Shown one piece after another: positions 14,028-23,740 of a DNA stretch of 41,402 bases (the stretch's first letter is position 1; each line of letters begins with the position of its first letter). The notes under the pieces were generated by a model, which saw nothing but the letters and a program-made list of their open reading frames with translations, did no database searches and had not been told where the DNA came from. The stretch spans positions 1 to 41,402 of the forward strand of contig VBKI01000096.1 in the NCBI GenBank assembly GCA_005879535.1. The letters are read 5' to 3'. Source of the stretch: Deltaproteobacteria bacterium (GTDB taxonomy: Bacteria; Myxococcota; Myxococcia; Myxococcales; 40CM-4-68-19). Made by a program: the position numbers and the translations under genes.

Positions 14028-15008
14028 ATGAGGCAGCTGGGCTGGATGGGAAGGTCTCTCTTTCTCCTCGCCGTGGCGGTGGTGCTCGTTCCCCGGAGGG
14101 CTGCCGCCGCATGGCAGCCGACGAAACCGGTCGAGTTCGTCATCCCCGCGGGCACCGGGGGAGGGGCCGATCTGATGGCCCGGTTCGTCACCGCCATCAT
14201 CCAGAAGGAGAATCTCGCCCCAGTGACCTTTCTCCCCACGAACAAGTCCGGAGGCGCGGGCGCGGAAGCTTTCCTCTACGTGAAGGAGAGCAAGGGCAAT
14301 CCGCACGTCATCGTCATCACCCTCTCCAACCTCTTCACCACGCCGCTGCACACCGGGGTCCCATTCAACTGGAAGGACCTGACGCCGGTCTCCATGCTGG
14401 CGCTCGATTACTTCATCCTCTGGGTGAACGGCGAGACGCCGTACAAGACCGCGACGGACTACATCAACGCGGCGAAGGCCGGACAATTCAAGATGGGCGG
14501 CACGGGGGCGGCCCAGGAGGACCAGATCCTCACCATCCAGCTGGAGCAGAATTTCGGAATCAAGCTGATCTATGTGCCGTTCAAGGGCGGCGGCGAGGTC
14601 TGCACCAACCTGGTCGGCAAGCACGTCGACTCCACCGTCAACAACCCCTCCGAGTGCGTCGGCAACTGGAAAGCGAACCGCGTGCGCCCGCTGGCGGTGC
14701 TGGACAGCTCGCGGATCAAGCTTCCCGATTGGGACAAGATCCCCACCATGAAGGAAGCTACGGGCAAGGACGTCGCGTATCTCATGTTGCGCGGGATCTT
14801 CACCGCGCCCGGCGTCTCCAAAGACGTGCAGGACTACTACGTCGGACTGATGAAGAAGGTGACCCAGTCGGCGGACTGGAAGAAATACATTTCCGACAAC
14901 GCCTTGAAGGACGACTTCATGTCCGGCCCCGAGTTCGTCAAGTGGCTCGAGCAAGCCGAGATCCTGCACAAGGATCTGATGAGCAAGGGCGGCCTGCTGA
15001 AAAAATAG
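14028..15008 (+). CDS. tctC: Tripartite tricarboxylate-type transporter, periplasmic binding protein
   Basis: The 326-residue product has an N-terminal signal peptide (hydrophobic SLFLLAVAVVLV, cleavage near residue 27 after AAA). The mature part has the Bug/TctC pattern: KPVEFVIPAGTGGGADLMAR for the ligand-clamping loop, then KSGGAGAEAF, and later GAAQEDQILTIQLEQNFGIKLIYVPFKGGGE. Bug proteins bind carboxylates without a positive pocket, using backbone and waters. The acid cannot be read from sequence; the upstream oxalate-type oxidoreductase makes oxalate or another C2-C4 acid the best guess. A GGGGAGG site precedes the ATG. It is separated from the enzyme genes by a 182-base structured gap and is followed by tctB and tctA. 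Confidence 0.88.
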   Translation: MRQLGWMGRSLFLLAVAVVLVPRRAAAAWQPTKPVEFVIPAGTGGGADLMARFVTAIIQKENLAPVTFLPTNKSGGAGAEAFLYVKESKGNPHVIVITLSNLFTTPLHTGVPFNWKDLTPVSMLALDYFILWVNGETPYKTATDYINAAKAGQFKMGGTGAAQEDQILTIQLEQNFGIKLIYVPFKGGGEVCTNLVGKHVDSTVNNPSECVGNWKANRVRPLAVLDSSRIKLPDWDKIPTMKEATGKDVAYLMLRGIFTAPGVSKDVQDYYVGLMKKVTQSADWKKYISDNALKDDFMSGPEFVKWLEQAEILHKDLMSKGGLLKK

Positions 15009-15025
15009 CCGGGGAGGTCCTCGCC

Positions 15026-15493
15026 ATGCGGACGGGACAGATCCTGATGGCGCTTGGCATCATCGCCTTCGCCGTCGCGGTGATGGTGCAGGCGGTCGAT
15101 GTCGGATCGAGGTGGGTCGACGGTCAGGCAGGGGCGGGGTTCTTCCCCTTCTGGCTGGGAGTGCTGCTCGCGGTCTGCGGCGTGATCGCGCTCGTCCAGG
15201 CGGTGCGGACGTCGCCGGGAGCGGCGAAGTTCTTCCACGACCGGACCGGCGTGATGTCGGTGGTGAAGGTAACGGTGACCGCCGCCGGCATGCTCGTCCT
15301 CACCTACCTGGTCGGCTTCCGCCTGGCGTCGATCGCCTACCTCTTCGTGTACCTCCGCTTCATCGGCAAGCACCGCTGGCCGGCGGTCATCGCGATGAGC
15401 CTGCTCATCCCCATCAGCGGCTACTATCTCTTCGAGCGCGTTCTCCAGGTCGCTCTTCCCCGTGGGATCATCGAGATCCCCTACCTCGACTGA
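15026..15493 (+). CDS. tctB: Tripartite tricarboxylate-type transporter, small membrane subunit
   Basis: This 155-residue membrane protein has four predicted helices, at about residues 6-25, 40-58, 77-95 and 110-130. It contains GQAGAGFFPFWLGVLLAVCG, the usual TctB start (GPGFFP-like), and ends in the LPRGIIEIPYLD-type tail. TctB is a poorly understood partner of the large TctA subunit. It lies 17 bases after tctC with a GGGGAGG site and 9 bases before tctA. The order C-B-A is standard for this family. Confidence 0.88.
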   Translation: MRTGQILMALGIIAFAVAVMVQAVDVGSRWVDGQAGAGFFPFWLGVLLAVCGVIALVQAVRTSPGAAKFFHDRTGVMSVVKVTVTAAGMLVLTYLVGFRLASIAYLFVYLRFIGKHRWPAVIAMSLLIPISGYYLFERVLQVALPRGIIEIPYLD

Positions 15494-15502
15494 GAGTGGA
15501 CC

Positions 15503-17107
15503 GTGGGGACGACCCTTCATGATTTGAGCTACGGCCTCGGGGTTGCAGTACACCCGGTCAACCTGCTCGCCGGCGCGCTGGGAGTGATCGTCGGGACCAC
15601 TATCGGCGTGATCCCCGCGCTGGGCCCCACGCAAGGGGCGGCGCTGCTCCTGCCCATCGTCTTCCGCCTTCCACCCGCCACCGGGTTGATCTTTCTCTCC
15701 GGCCTCTACATGGGGGCGATCTACGGCGGCTCGGTGACCTCCATCCTCTTCAACATCCCCGGCACCCCGATGTCGGTCGCCAGCGCCTTCGACGGGTATC
15801 CGATGGCGCTGAAAGGGCACGGCTCCCGCGCTCTCGCCGGGTCGGCGTTGTCCGCGTTCATCGCCGGAACGGCGTGCATCGTCCTCTTCACCTTCTTCGC
15901 CCGGCCGCTGGCCGAATACGCCCTTACCTGGGGACCCCCGGAATACTTCTCGGTGATGCTCCTCGCCTATGCCGCGTTGGCCGGGCTCGAAGGCGGGAGC
16001 CTGGTCAAGAGCAGCATTTCCGTGCTCATCGGACTGATCCTCACCGGCGTCGGCGTCGACATCATCACCGGCATGCCGCGCATCACCTTCGGGTCCACCA
16101 ACCTGCTGGCGGGCGTGAAGTTCCTGGTGGTGGTGGTGGGCATGTTCGGCATCGGCGAGCTCCTCCGCGCGGCGGAGGAGAACATCATGACGAAGTCGGC
16201 GGTGAAGGCGAAGGTCCGGATTGCGGACATCGTCGGCGCCCTGAGGGAGATGGCGGGGTACTGGAAGACGTTCCTCCGCTCCACGCTGATTGGGTTCTGG
16301 ATCGGCGTCCTTCCCGGCACCGGCGCTACCCCGGCCTCGTTCGTCGGCTACGGGCTGGCGAAGCGCTTTTCGAAGAACCCGGAGAAGTTCGGCACCGGCG
16401 CGCTGGAGGGCGTGGTCGCGCCCGAGTCAGCCGCGTCTTCCGCTGAGGTAGGCTCGTTGCTCCCGCTGGTGACCCTCGGCATTCCCGGCTCGCCGACGGC
16501 GGCGGTGATCCTCGGCGCGCTGATGATCTGGGGCCTGCAGCCCGGGCCTTTGCTGATGATCGATCACCCGGAGATCGTCTGGGGCTTCATCGCCAGCATG
16601 TACATCGCGGCGACGCTCTCGATGATCCTCAACCTGTTCGCAATCCCGCTCTGGACCCAGATCCTCAAGATCCCTTTCACCGTCCAGGTCCCGCTGATCG
16701 TGTTCCTCTGTTACATCGGCGGGTACACCGAGAACAACACGCTCTTCACCATGTGGATGGTGCTGGTCTTCGGCGTGATCGGATTCCTGTTCAAGAAGTT
16801 CGGATACCCCCTCTCGCCGCTGGTGGTCGCCATCGTGCTGGGCGACGACACAGAGTCTTCGTTCCGCCGCAGCCTGATCCTCTCCAGCGGAAACCCGTCC
16901 ATTTTCTTCACCCGACCCGTATCGCTCGTTCTGCTGCTGCTCGCGCTCGCGCTCTTCCTCTTCCCGCTCGTCTCGCCGGCGATGAAGAAATTCCGCAAGC
17001 GGCCGGCCGCGAGCGCGCGCATCGCGAAAGAAAGCGAGGCGGCGTCACCGGCGCCGCCGCTGCCTGAAAACGTCCAGGTCGACGGGTCCAAGGTGGAAGG
17101 AGGATGA
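15503..17107 (+). CDS. tctA: Tripartite tricarboxylate-type transporter, large membrane subunit
   Basis: The 534-residue product starts at GTG 15503 and is the ion-coupled permease of the transporter. Both family repeats are visible. The first is [20 protein letters not shown] with [20 protein letters not shown], and the second is [17 protein letters not shown] with [30 protein letters not shown]. About twelve hydrophobic segments follow the expected pattern. The cytoplasmic tail after about residue 495 is rich in Lys, Arg and Ala. Its stop overlaps the start of the exchanger gene (ATGA), so the exchanger is translated with it. Confidence 0.92.
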   Translation: MGTTLHDLSYGLGVAVHPVNLLAGALGVIVGTTIGVIPALGPTQGAALLLPIVFRLPPATGLIFLSGLYMGAIYGGSVTSILFNIPGTPMSVASAFDGYPMALKGHGSRALAGSALSAFIAGTACIVLFTFFARPLAEYALTWGPPEYFSVMLLAYAALAGLEGGSLVKSSISVLIGLILTGVGVDIITGMPRITFGSTNLLAGVKFLVVVVGMFGIGELLRAAEENIMTKSAVKAKVRIADIVGALREMAGYWKTFLRSTLIGFWIGVLPGTGATPASFVGYGLAKRFSKNPEKFGTGALEGVVAPESAASSAEVGSLLPLVTLGIPGSPTAAVILGALMIWGLQPGPLLMIDHPEIVWGFIASMYIAATLSMILNLFAIPLWTQILKIPFTVQVPLIVFLCYIGGYTENNTLFTMWMVLVFGVIGFLFKKFGYPLSPLVVAIVLGDDTESSFRRSLILSSGNPSIFFTRPVSLVLLLLALALFLFPLVSPAMKKFRKRPAASARIAKESEAASPAPPLPENVQVDGSKVEGG

Positions 17108-18330
17108 GCTTTGCCAGGCGCACGAGACACATCCTCTGGCTCCTCGCAGCCAGTCTTGTCGCCCTGCAATGGATCGTCGTGCGGCTTGCCGGCGTGCAAC
17201 TCCCGCATCTCTGGGTAGCGATTCTCTCCGGCGTCGGCATCTTCGGGGCAGCGGTCCTCCTCTCCTGGGCAGCGGAGGTCGCGCAGGTCGACATCCCGCA
17301 GAGCCTGGCGCTCGCGTTCCTGGCGCTGATTGCCGTGCTGCCCGAGTACGCGGTCGACATGTATTTCGCCTGGCAAGCGGGAAAGGACCCCACGTACACG
17401 CAGTACGCCACCGCAAACATGACCGGCGCGAACCGGCTGCTGATCGGCTTCGGCTGGGCGGCAGTGGTGGTGTGCTACTGGCTCAAGACTCGAAAGAAAG
17501 CGGTGGAGCTGGAGCCGTCGCATTCCATGGAGATTTCGTACCTGACGCTGGCGACGGCGTACTCCTTCGTCATCCCGCTCAAGGGCACGCTCTCCCTGAT
17601 CGACACGGCGGTGCTGCTCGCCATCTTCGGGTTCTACGTCGTCTCCGCGTCCCGCGCGGGAATGTCGGAGCCCGAGCTGGGAGGGCCGTCCGAGCTGCTG
17701 GGCGAGCTACCCAAGTTCCAACGCCGGTCCGCGACGGTCGCCTTGTTCGCGATCGCGGGTTTGACCATCGGCCTGGCCGCAGAGCCGTTCGCGGAGAGTC
17801 TCCTGGCGACGGGCCGGGCCTACGGGGTGGAGGAGTTCATCCTCGTCCAGTGGATCGCTCCCCTGGCTTCCGAATCGCCGGAGTTCATCGTCGCCATTCT
17901 CTTTGCGCTGCGCGGCAATCCAGGCGCGAGCATCGGTACGTTGATCTCCTCGAAGGTGAACCAGTGGACGCTGCTCATCGGAATGCTTCCCCTTGCATAC
18001 TCCGCCTCCTCCGGCCAAGCCACGGCGATGTCCCTCGATCGCCGGCAGGTCGAGGAGGTCCTCCTCACCGCGGCGCAGTCGCTGTTCGGCGTGGCGGTGA
18101 TCGCGAATTTGCGCTTCTCGCTGATCGAGGCGCTGGTGATCGCGGTCCTCTTCGGAAGCCAGCTCTTCTTTCCCTCGCCCGCCGTGCGGTACGTCTATTC
18201 GTTCGGATATATCGCCCTCACCCTGATGTTCCTGATCACGAACCGGGATAACCGCCGCGGGTTCTTCGACGTCCGTCGCCTCCGTCCTGGTCATGCGACG
18301 AATGGCCCTGCGCTGACCTCGCGCTCCTGA
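17104..18330 (+). CDS. Sodium/calcium exchanger (CaCA) family antiporter
   Basis: The 408-residue membrane protein has the two alpha repeats of the CaCA family. The first, [14 protein letters not shown] with [12 protein letters not shown], places Glu81; the second, [15 protein letters not shown] with [20 protein letters not shown], places Glu260. These Glu residues bind the transported cation in the family. About ten membrane segments are present. CaCA proteins usually export Ca2+ in exchange for Na+ or H+. The start overlaps the tctA stop, so it belongs to the oxalate-type operon. That suggests removal of calcium that enters with, or is freed from, an oxalate salt. Transport specificity for Ca2+ rather than another cation is inferred. 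The gene converges with the antiporter gene only 2 bases away. Confidence 0.82.
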   Translation: MSFARRTRHILWLLAASLVALQWIVVRLAGVQLPHLWVAILSGVGIFGAAVLLSWAAEVAQVDIPQSLALAFLALIAVLPEYAVDMYFAWQAGKDPTYTQYATANMTGANRLLIGFGWAAVVVCYWLKTRKKAVELEPSHSMEISYLTLATAYSFVIPLKGTLSLIDTAVLLAIFGFYVVSASRAGMSEPELGGPSELLGELPKFQRRSATVALFAIAGLTIGLAAEPFAESLLATGRAYGVEEFILVQWIAPLASESPEFIVAILFALRGNPGASIGTLISSKVNQWTLLIGMLPLAYSASSGQATAMSLDRRQVEEVLLTAAQSLFGVAVIANLRFSLIEALVIAVLFGSQLFFPSPAVRYVYSFGYIALTLMFLITNRDNRRGFFDVRRLRPGHATNGPALTSRS

Positions 18331-18332
18331 CC

Positions 18333-19658
18333 TCAGAGCAGGAACACCCAGGTCAAGACGACGAACAGCGGAATCAGGATGGCCACGCTGTAGGCCATGT
18401 ATCCGAAGAAGCCCGGCATCCGGACCCCGCCCTGCTCGGCGATGGCCTTGACCATGAAGTTCGGGCCGTTGCCGATGTACGTGTTGGCGCCCATGAAGAC
18501 CGAGCCGATGGAGATGGCCTCGAGCAGCGCGGCGCCGCGCTCGCTGAGCAGCAGCTCGCCCAGGTTTTCCGAGTTGGTGCCTACGGTGCCGCTCGCCGCG
18601 GAAGCGAAGGTCAGATAGGTAGGCGCATTGTCGAGAAAGGAGGAGAGCGTGCCGCTGGCCCAGAAATACTGCCAGGGGTGCTGGAGCCCGAGCTCGCTGC
18701 CTCTGGCGTTGAGGATGGCGAGAGCGGGGATCATGGTGGCGAAGATGCCCGCGAACAGCGCCGCCACTTCCAGGATGGGGCCCCAGGCGAAGCCGTTCTC
18801 GCCGCGCAGGCCTTTGGGGGTGGTCCACAGGGAGAGCGCCGCCATGGCCAGCATGCCCGCGTCCTGGAACAACGGGTGCAAGCGCAGGGTGCCGGACGCC
18901 AGCAGCACCGCCGCTACGCCTCCCAGATAGAGCAGGTTTCTCTTCCCGGCGATGCTCAGGGGAACCTGGTGCTTGACTGCGATCCGATCCAGGTCGCCGG
19001 GCCGGGCAAGGTCCTCCTGGCGGAAGATCGTCGAGTCCACGATGTAGAAGAGGACGAGCAGGATGCCGTTGACGAACATCCATTCCCGCCAGAGCCGCAA
19101 CGTCCAGGTGAAGGGAACGCCGCGGAGGAAGCCGAGGAAGAGCGGAGGGTCGCCCATCGGCGTCAGCAAGCCGCCGCCGTTCGCGACCACGAAGATGAAG
19201 AAGACGAAGACGTGCGCCTTCCGCAGGCGGATGGAGTTGGCGCGCAACAGCGGCCGGATGAGCAGCATCGACGCGCCCGTCGTCCCGATCACCGAGGCGA
19301 GCACGGCTCCGATGGCGATCAGCACGGCGTTGAGGCCTGGAGTTCCGGCGAGGGTGCCCCGGACGACGATCCCTCCGGAGATGACGAAGAGGGCTCCGAG
19401 CAGGACGATGAAGGCCACGTACTCGCTGGCGGCATGCACCACTGCCGTGGGGTCGAGCGTGGCCGTCCAGATCGCCACGGGCACGCCGAGCACGGCGCTG
19501 AGGACCGCCTTGTTGAGGTTGGACTCCCAGAGCTTCCCGGCCGCCAGCGGCAGCACCGCGATGCAAACGAGCATGGCAGCGAAAGGGACCACGCTCCAGA
19601 GCGGAAGGAGGGTCCCGAGGTGCGGTGCGTTGGGGGTCGCTGCCAGGAGGCCGTGCAC
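18333..19658 (-). CDS. Sodium:proton antiporter-like transporter (NhaD/CitMHS-like)
   Basis: This 441-residue membrane protein has about twelve segments. It carries SVIGTTGASMLLIRPLLRAN, GGLLTPMGDPPLFLGFLRGV and SSFLDNAPTYLTFASAA, the pattern of the NhaD/CitMHS/ArsB ion transporter superfamily, where the NAPT and TPMGDPP loops lie at the transport site. I favour Na+/H+ exchange; carboxylate transport cannot be excluded. The start is a GTG at 19658, and a nearby ATG was not found in a better position. It is convergent with the calcium exchanger and divergent from the M13 peptidase, sharing 93 bases with it. Confidence 0.8.
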   Translation of the reverse strand: MHGLLAATPNAPHLGTLLPLWSVVPFAAMLVCIAVLPLAAGKLWESNLNKAVLSAVLGVPVAIWTATLDPTAVVHAASEYVAFIVLLGALFVISGGIVVRGTLAGTPGLNAVLIAIGAVLASVIGTTGASMLLIRPLLRANSIRLRKAHVFVFFIFVVANGGGLLTPMGDPPLFLGFLRGVPFTWTLRLWREWMFVNGILLVLFYIVDSTIFRQEDLARPGDLDRIAVKHQVPLSIAGKRNLLYLGGVAAVLLASGTLRLHPLFQDAGMLAMAALSLWTTPKGLRGENGFAWGPILEVAALFAGIFATMIPALAILNARGSELGLQHPWQYFWASGTLSSFLDNAPTYLTFASAASGTVGTNSENLGELLLSERGAALLEAISIGSVFMGANTYIGNGPNFMVKAIAEQGGVRMPGFFGYMAYSVAILIPLFVVLTWVFLL

Positions 19659-19751
19659 CGGGGCAACCTAGACGGCGCTTTCGCTGCAGTCCACAGCAGC
19701 TCCAGCGGTTCTCGTATTGAAATCTTCCGCTGCGAGGAGCGTATTGGGGCA

Positions 19752-21788
19752 ATGAGTCCTGCCCGCGTTGCGCTGCTCGCGGCGGCCGCGGCCGCCTGCG
19801 CTAGCCAGAAGGGTCCGACGGCGCCACCTCCGGCGCAGCAGCACGGCGTGGAGCTCTCGGACATCGACCGCGGCGCCAACCCCTGTACGGACTTCTTCCA
19901 GTTCGCCAATGGGGCCTGGCGCAAGGCGAATCCGATTCCTGCCTCGATGCAGCGCTGGAGCCGCCGCTGGCAGGCGGGCGAGAAGAACAAGGAGCGTCTC
20001 AAGGACATCCTCGAGGAGATCTCGAGGCGGTCCGACTGGCCAGGCGGAAGCGTCGAGCGGATCGTCGGCGACGATTACGCCTCCTGCATGGACGAGGCGC
20101 GCGCGGAAGCATCGGGGATTGCCCCCTTGGCCCCGATGCTTGCGGAGATCGACGGAATCCGGTCGCAGGCGGATCTGCAGCGCGCGATCCGCCACCTGCA
20201 AACCGCGCTGGTCTTCGCGCCCTTCGCGCTCGGCGCGCAGCCCGACCAGCACGACCCGACGCGGACGACCGCGGACATTGGAGCGGCCGGGCTTGGCTTG
20301 CCCGATCGCGACTACTATCTGAAGCCTGAGCCGCGCTTCGCGGACGCGCGCGAGAAGTACCGCCTGCACGTGCAGCGCATGTTCGAGCTGGCGGGGGCGG
20401 CCGGAGCGAAGGAAGCCGCGGACGTCGTCTTCGCCTTCGAGAAACGGCTGGCGGAAGCCTCGCTGGACAACGTCGCGCTCCGCGATCCGAACAACCTCGA
20501 TCATCCGACCTCGTTCGAGAAGCTCCGCGCCCTGACCCCGCACTTCGACTGGTCGGCGCTGTACGACGAGGCGAAGCTGCCGCAGGGAGAGCTGAACGTG
20601 GAGCAGCCGGCTTTCCTTGCCCAGTTCGAGAAGGAGCTGGCGCAGACGCCGCTGCCGGCCTGGCGCACCTATCTGCGCTGGCAGCTGCTCGCTTCGGCCG
20701 CGCCGTGGCTCTCGAAGGCTTTCGTCGAGGAGTCGTTCGCGTTCGATCAGAAGTACCTCGCTGGCGTGGCCGAGCTGAAGCCGCGCTGGAAGCGGTGCGC
20801 CGAATCCGCGGACTTCCGGCTCGGGGAGGCGCTGGGACGCAAATACGTCGAGCGCTACTTTCCTCCCGCGGCCAAGGGCAGGGTGCAGGAGCTGGTGCGC
20901 AACGAGCTCGCGGCGATGAAGGACATCATCGAGGGCCTGGGCTGGATGGGGCCGGAGACGAAACGGCGGGCGCTGGAGAAGCTCGCCACCTTCAACCCGA
21001 AGATCGGATATCCGGACAAGTGGAAGGACTATTCGGGCGTGCGCATCCGCCGTGATGCGCCAGTCTGGGAGAACGTGCTGGAGGGTCGGAAGTTCGTCGT
21101 CGACGACTTCCGCTCGACCATCGGGAAGCCCACGGATCGAGGGCGCTGGGGCATGACTCCGCCCACCTCCGATGCGTACTACAACCCGCTGCTCAACGAG
21201 ATCGTCTTTCCGGCGGGCATCCTCCAGCCGCCGGCCTTCGATCTCGAGGCTACCGACGCCGTCAACTATGGCGCCATCGGCGTCGTGATCGGCCACGAGA
21301 TCAGCCATGGTTTCGACGATCAGGGGGCGCAGTTCGACGCCTCCGGGCGGCTGCACAACTGGTGGACCGCGGCGGATCTCGAGTCCTTCCGCCAGCGCGG
21401 CCAGTGCGTGGTGAACCAGTTCGAGGGCTTCTACATCGAGCCTGCCATCCATCACAACGGGCGCCTGGTCCTTGGCGAATCGATCGGCGATCTCGCCGGC
21501 GCGCGCATCGCGTTCGCCGCGTTCCAGAAGGCGCTGGGCCAGCATCCGCAACCGGTCCGCGACGGGTTCACGCCCGAGCAGCAGTTCTTCATCGCCTGGG
21601 GACAATTCCGCGGCGACGAGACGCGGCCCGAGACGCAGCGCTTGATGGTCCAGGGCGATCCGCACCCCATCGCCAAATACCGGGTGATCGGACCTCTCTC
21701 GAATCTGCCGTCGTTCCAGCAGGCCTTTTCTTGCCGTTCGGGCGACGCCATGGTGCGGCCGGCAGCGGAGCGCTGCGAAGTCTGGTGA
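19752..21788 (+). CDS. M13-family zinc metallopeptidase (PepO/neprilysin-like), probably lipoprotein
   Basis: The 678-residue product has an N-terminal hydrophobic Ala-rich stretch ending in ACAS (Cys16), a likely lipid anchor. M13 N-terminal motifs follow: GANPCTDFFQFANGAW and later DRDYYLK. The catalytic zinc site is HEISH at residues 515-519 with Glu516 as base; the third ligand is Glu576 in GESIGD, and Asp580 supports it. The substrate-cradle motif NPLLNEIVFPAGILQPP precedes it. M13 enzymes cleave oligopeptides up to about 40 residues. The length is normal for the family. The open frame runs upstream across the antiporter gene, but the family start fits ATG 19752, just after an AGGAG-containing stretch. 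Adjacent genes encode an AsmA-like protein and an M48 peptidase. Confidence 0.93.
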   Translation: MSPARVALLAAAAAACASQKGPTAPPPAQQHGVELSDIDRGANPCTDFFQFANGAWRKANPIPASMQRWSRRWQAGEKNKERLKDILEEISRRSDWPGGSVERIVGDDYASCMDEARAEASGIAPLAPMLAEIDGIRSQADLQRAIRHLQTALVFAPFALGAQPDQHDPTRTTADIGAAGLGLPDRDYYLKPEPRFADAREKYRLHVQRMFELAGAAGAKEAADVVFAFEKRLAEASLDNVALRDPNNLDHPTSFEKLRALTPHFDWSALYDEAKLPQGELNVEQPAFLAQFEKELAQTPLPAWRTYLRWQLLASAAPWLSKAFVEESFAFDQKYLAGVAELKPRWKRCAESADFRLGEALGRKYVERYFPPAAKGRVQELVRNELAAMKDIIEGLGWMGPETKRRALEKLATFNPKIGYPDKWKDYSGVRIRRDAPVWENVLEGRKFVVDDFRSTIGKPTDRGRWGMTPPTSDAYYNPLLNEIVFPAGILQPPAFDLEATDAVNYGAIGVVIGHEISHGFDDQGAQFDASGRLHNWWTAADLESFRQRGQCVVNQFEGFYIEPAIHHNGRLVLGESIGDLAGARIAFAAFQKALGQHPQPVRDGFTPEQQFFIAWGQFRGDETRPETQRLMVQGDPHPIAKYRVIGPLSNLPSFQQAFSCRSGDAMVRPAAERCEVW

Positions 21789-21828
21789 GTTGCGGGAAGT
21801 CGCGGCGGGTCCCATTTGAACTGGCAAG

Positions 21829-23727
21829 GTGCGAGCCGTCCGCGATCGAAGCCCCCGCTCGCTTGCCTTCGGAGCGGCGCGCGGAGTCGTCCTGGCGCTC
21901 GCCTGCGCATGGGGTTTGTGGCTGCTCGCTGCGCAGGTGTTCCTCTGGACGCCGCTCCTCCGCCACCTGATCAATGCGCACACGCCGAAGGTCCACCTCG
22001 AGTACCGGTCGGCATGGTCCTGGTGGCCCGGGAGCGTGCATGCGCGCGGCCTGGTGCTGACCGGGCAGGACCGTGCGGTGCAGTGGCGTCTTGCTCTCGA
22101 TGAGGTGACGAGCTCGATCGCCATCGGGCAGCTTCAGTCGCGGCTCTTTCATGCCACCGCCGTGCACGTTCGCGGGGTCGAGTTCGCACTCCGGCGCCGT
22201 CTGCGTCCCGTCGAGATGACGCTGGGTCGCCTGCGCGGCCTTCCGGTGATCGCCGGTCTCGAGGAGCTGCCGCTCCGCGAAGAGGGACCCAACGACGAGC
22301 TTCCCGACTGGCGTTACCGGTTGTTCACCGTCTGGCTGGAGGACATCGCGGCTTCCGAAGTGCGCCAGATCTGGATCGATCAATGGCGCGTAGACGGAGC
22401 AGCGGAGCTCGCCGGTGCCTTCTACCTGAAACCGCTCCGGGAGGTCCTCGTCGCTCCCGGCGAGGCGCGCCTGCACGGCGTCGCGGTCAGCGGCGCGGGA
22501 GCTCCGGTCGCCGGACGAGTCGAGGGGAAGCTGCTGGTGACCCTCAGCAAGTTCGATCCACGGCAGCTGACGATGGAGCGGTTCTTTCACGCCGCCAATG
22601 CGGACGCGGATCTGCGGGGGCGGATCGCCGGCATCGATGTTCTCGGCGGCATCGGCGGCGCCGGTCCGGCGCACTTGTCCGCGCGCATGCGGAAGGGGCG
22701 GATCGAGACGGGGGATGCGTCGTTCGATGCCGGTCCTCTGGCTGTTCGCGGTGTACGCGCCGCGGGCGCGACGGTGCGATTCGCTTCCGGTGACCGGATG
22801 CGCGCAACGCTCTCCGTACAGCGCGCGCGGCTGCAACAGCGGATCCTCCGGGCGCGGACCGTGGAGACCACGGTCGCCGGCGCTCCGATTGATTTCGCCG
22901 CGCTCAGGCCTCCGGGTTGGTTCGCGTTCGACGTCCGCGGAGGACGTGTCGACGATGCCCGCCGCCTCGGAGGCCGGCTGTTCGGAAACGAGCGGGTCAG
23001 GGCAGGGAGAGGATCGTTCTCCGCACACCTCGCGGGTCCGCTCCATCGGCTCGCCGGACACGCGCGCGTGGCGCTCTCGCAACTCCAGATTTCCGCCCGC
23101 GGCCTGCAGATCCGGGGAGAGTCACGGGCCGACCTGCGCATCGCAGGTCTGGACCCCTGGCGCGGCGCCGATCTCGCGGGCACGCGCGTGTCCGTGGACG
23201 CTGGCCGCCTCGTTCCCGACGAGGAGATCGGACCCGGATGGTGGGGCCGGGCCGTGCTCACGACGGCGCGGCTGCGCTTCCACCCCTTGCGCGTCGATGC
23301 GGCAGTGGAGGCGCAATGCCGCGACGCGCGCCCCATCGTCGGCGTTTACGCGCATCTGAAGGATCTGCCTGGGTTCCTCAACAGCCTGTTCGGAATGGAC
23401 GGCCTGTCCGTGCGCGCGTCAGCGCAGGGCGGGCGGGGCTGGTTCCTGCTGCCGCTGCTCGCCGCGGAGGGCAATGGTGCGTCGATCCGGGCCACGTTGC
23501 GCCAGGACGTGAGAGGGCAGCGTGGGGCGGCGCTGCTCACCGCGCACGGCATTCCCGTCGCCCTCGATCTCGACGGCGGAGGCAGCAGTCTGCACCTCTT
23601 CGGTCCGGGCGACTTCTTCGCCGACCGCGAGCGGGAGCTGCGCGCCGAGCCCGTCGTCCGGCCCGCGCCGCGGCTGGCTCGGCGCGCCACTCCTTTGGCC
23701 CGACGCCCGCTACCGCGCCCGCGCTGA
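21829..23727 (+). CDS. AsmA/DUF748-like envelope protein, single N-terminal membrane helix
   Basis: The 632-residue product starts at GTG 21829. It has one membrane helix at about residues 18-40, then a long periplasmic part full of short beta-strand repeats (LRFHPLRVDAAVEAQ, DLRIAGLDPW, VHVRGVEFALRRRL). This architecture, anchor plus beta-helical or groove-like repeats, is that of AsmA-like proteins, which move lipids or assist outer-membrane assembly. The assignment rests on architecture and general pattern, not on a recognised motif. The C-terminus is Arg/Pro-rich. It sits between two metallopeptidase genes on the same strand: 40 bases after the M13 gene and 13 bases before the M48 gene. 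Confidence 0.65.
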   Translation: MRAVRDRSPRSLAFGAARGVVLALACAWGLWLLAAQVFLWTPLLRHLINAHTPKVHLEYRSAWSWWPGSVHARGLVLTGQDRAVQWRLALDEVTSSIAIGQLQSRLFHATAVHVRGVEFALRRRLRPVEMTLGRLRGLPVIAGLEELPLREEGPNDELPDWRYRLFTVWLEDIAASEVRQIWIDQWRVDGAAELAGAFYLKPLREVLVAPGEARLHGVAVSGAGAPVAGRVEGKLLVTLSKFDPRQLTMERFFHAANADADLRGRIAGIDVLGGIGGAGPAHLSARMRKGRIETGDASFDAGPLAVRGVRAAGATVRFASGDRMRATLSVQRARLQQRILRARTVETTVAGAPIDFAALRPPGWFAFDVRGGRVDDARRLGGRLFGNERVRAGRGSFSAHLAGPLHRLAGHARVALSQLQISARGLQIRGESRADLRIAGLDPWRGADLAGTRVSVDAGRLVPDEEIGPGWWGRAVLTTARLRFHPLRVDAAVEAQCRDARPIVGVYAHLKDLPGFLNSLFGMDGLSVRASAQGGRGWFLLPLLAAEGNGASIRATLRQDVRGQRGAALLTAHGIPVALDLDGGGSSLHLFGPGDFFADRERELRAEPVVRPAPRLARRATPLARRPLPRPR

Positions 23728-23740
23728 TACTGTTTGCCCG

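Noticed and set aside
18678-19751. A 1036-residue M13 protein with a long N-terminal extension
   Set aside because: The frame before ATG 19752 is antisense to the antiporter gene and carries no recognisable domain; the M13 protein has a clear lipoprotein start at 19752.
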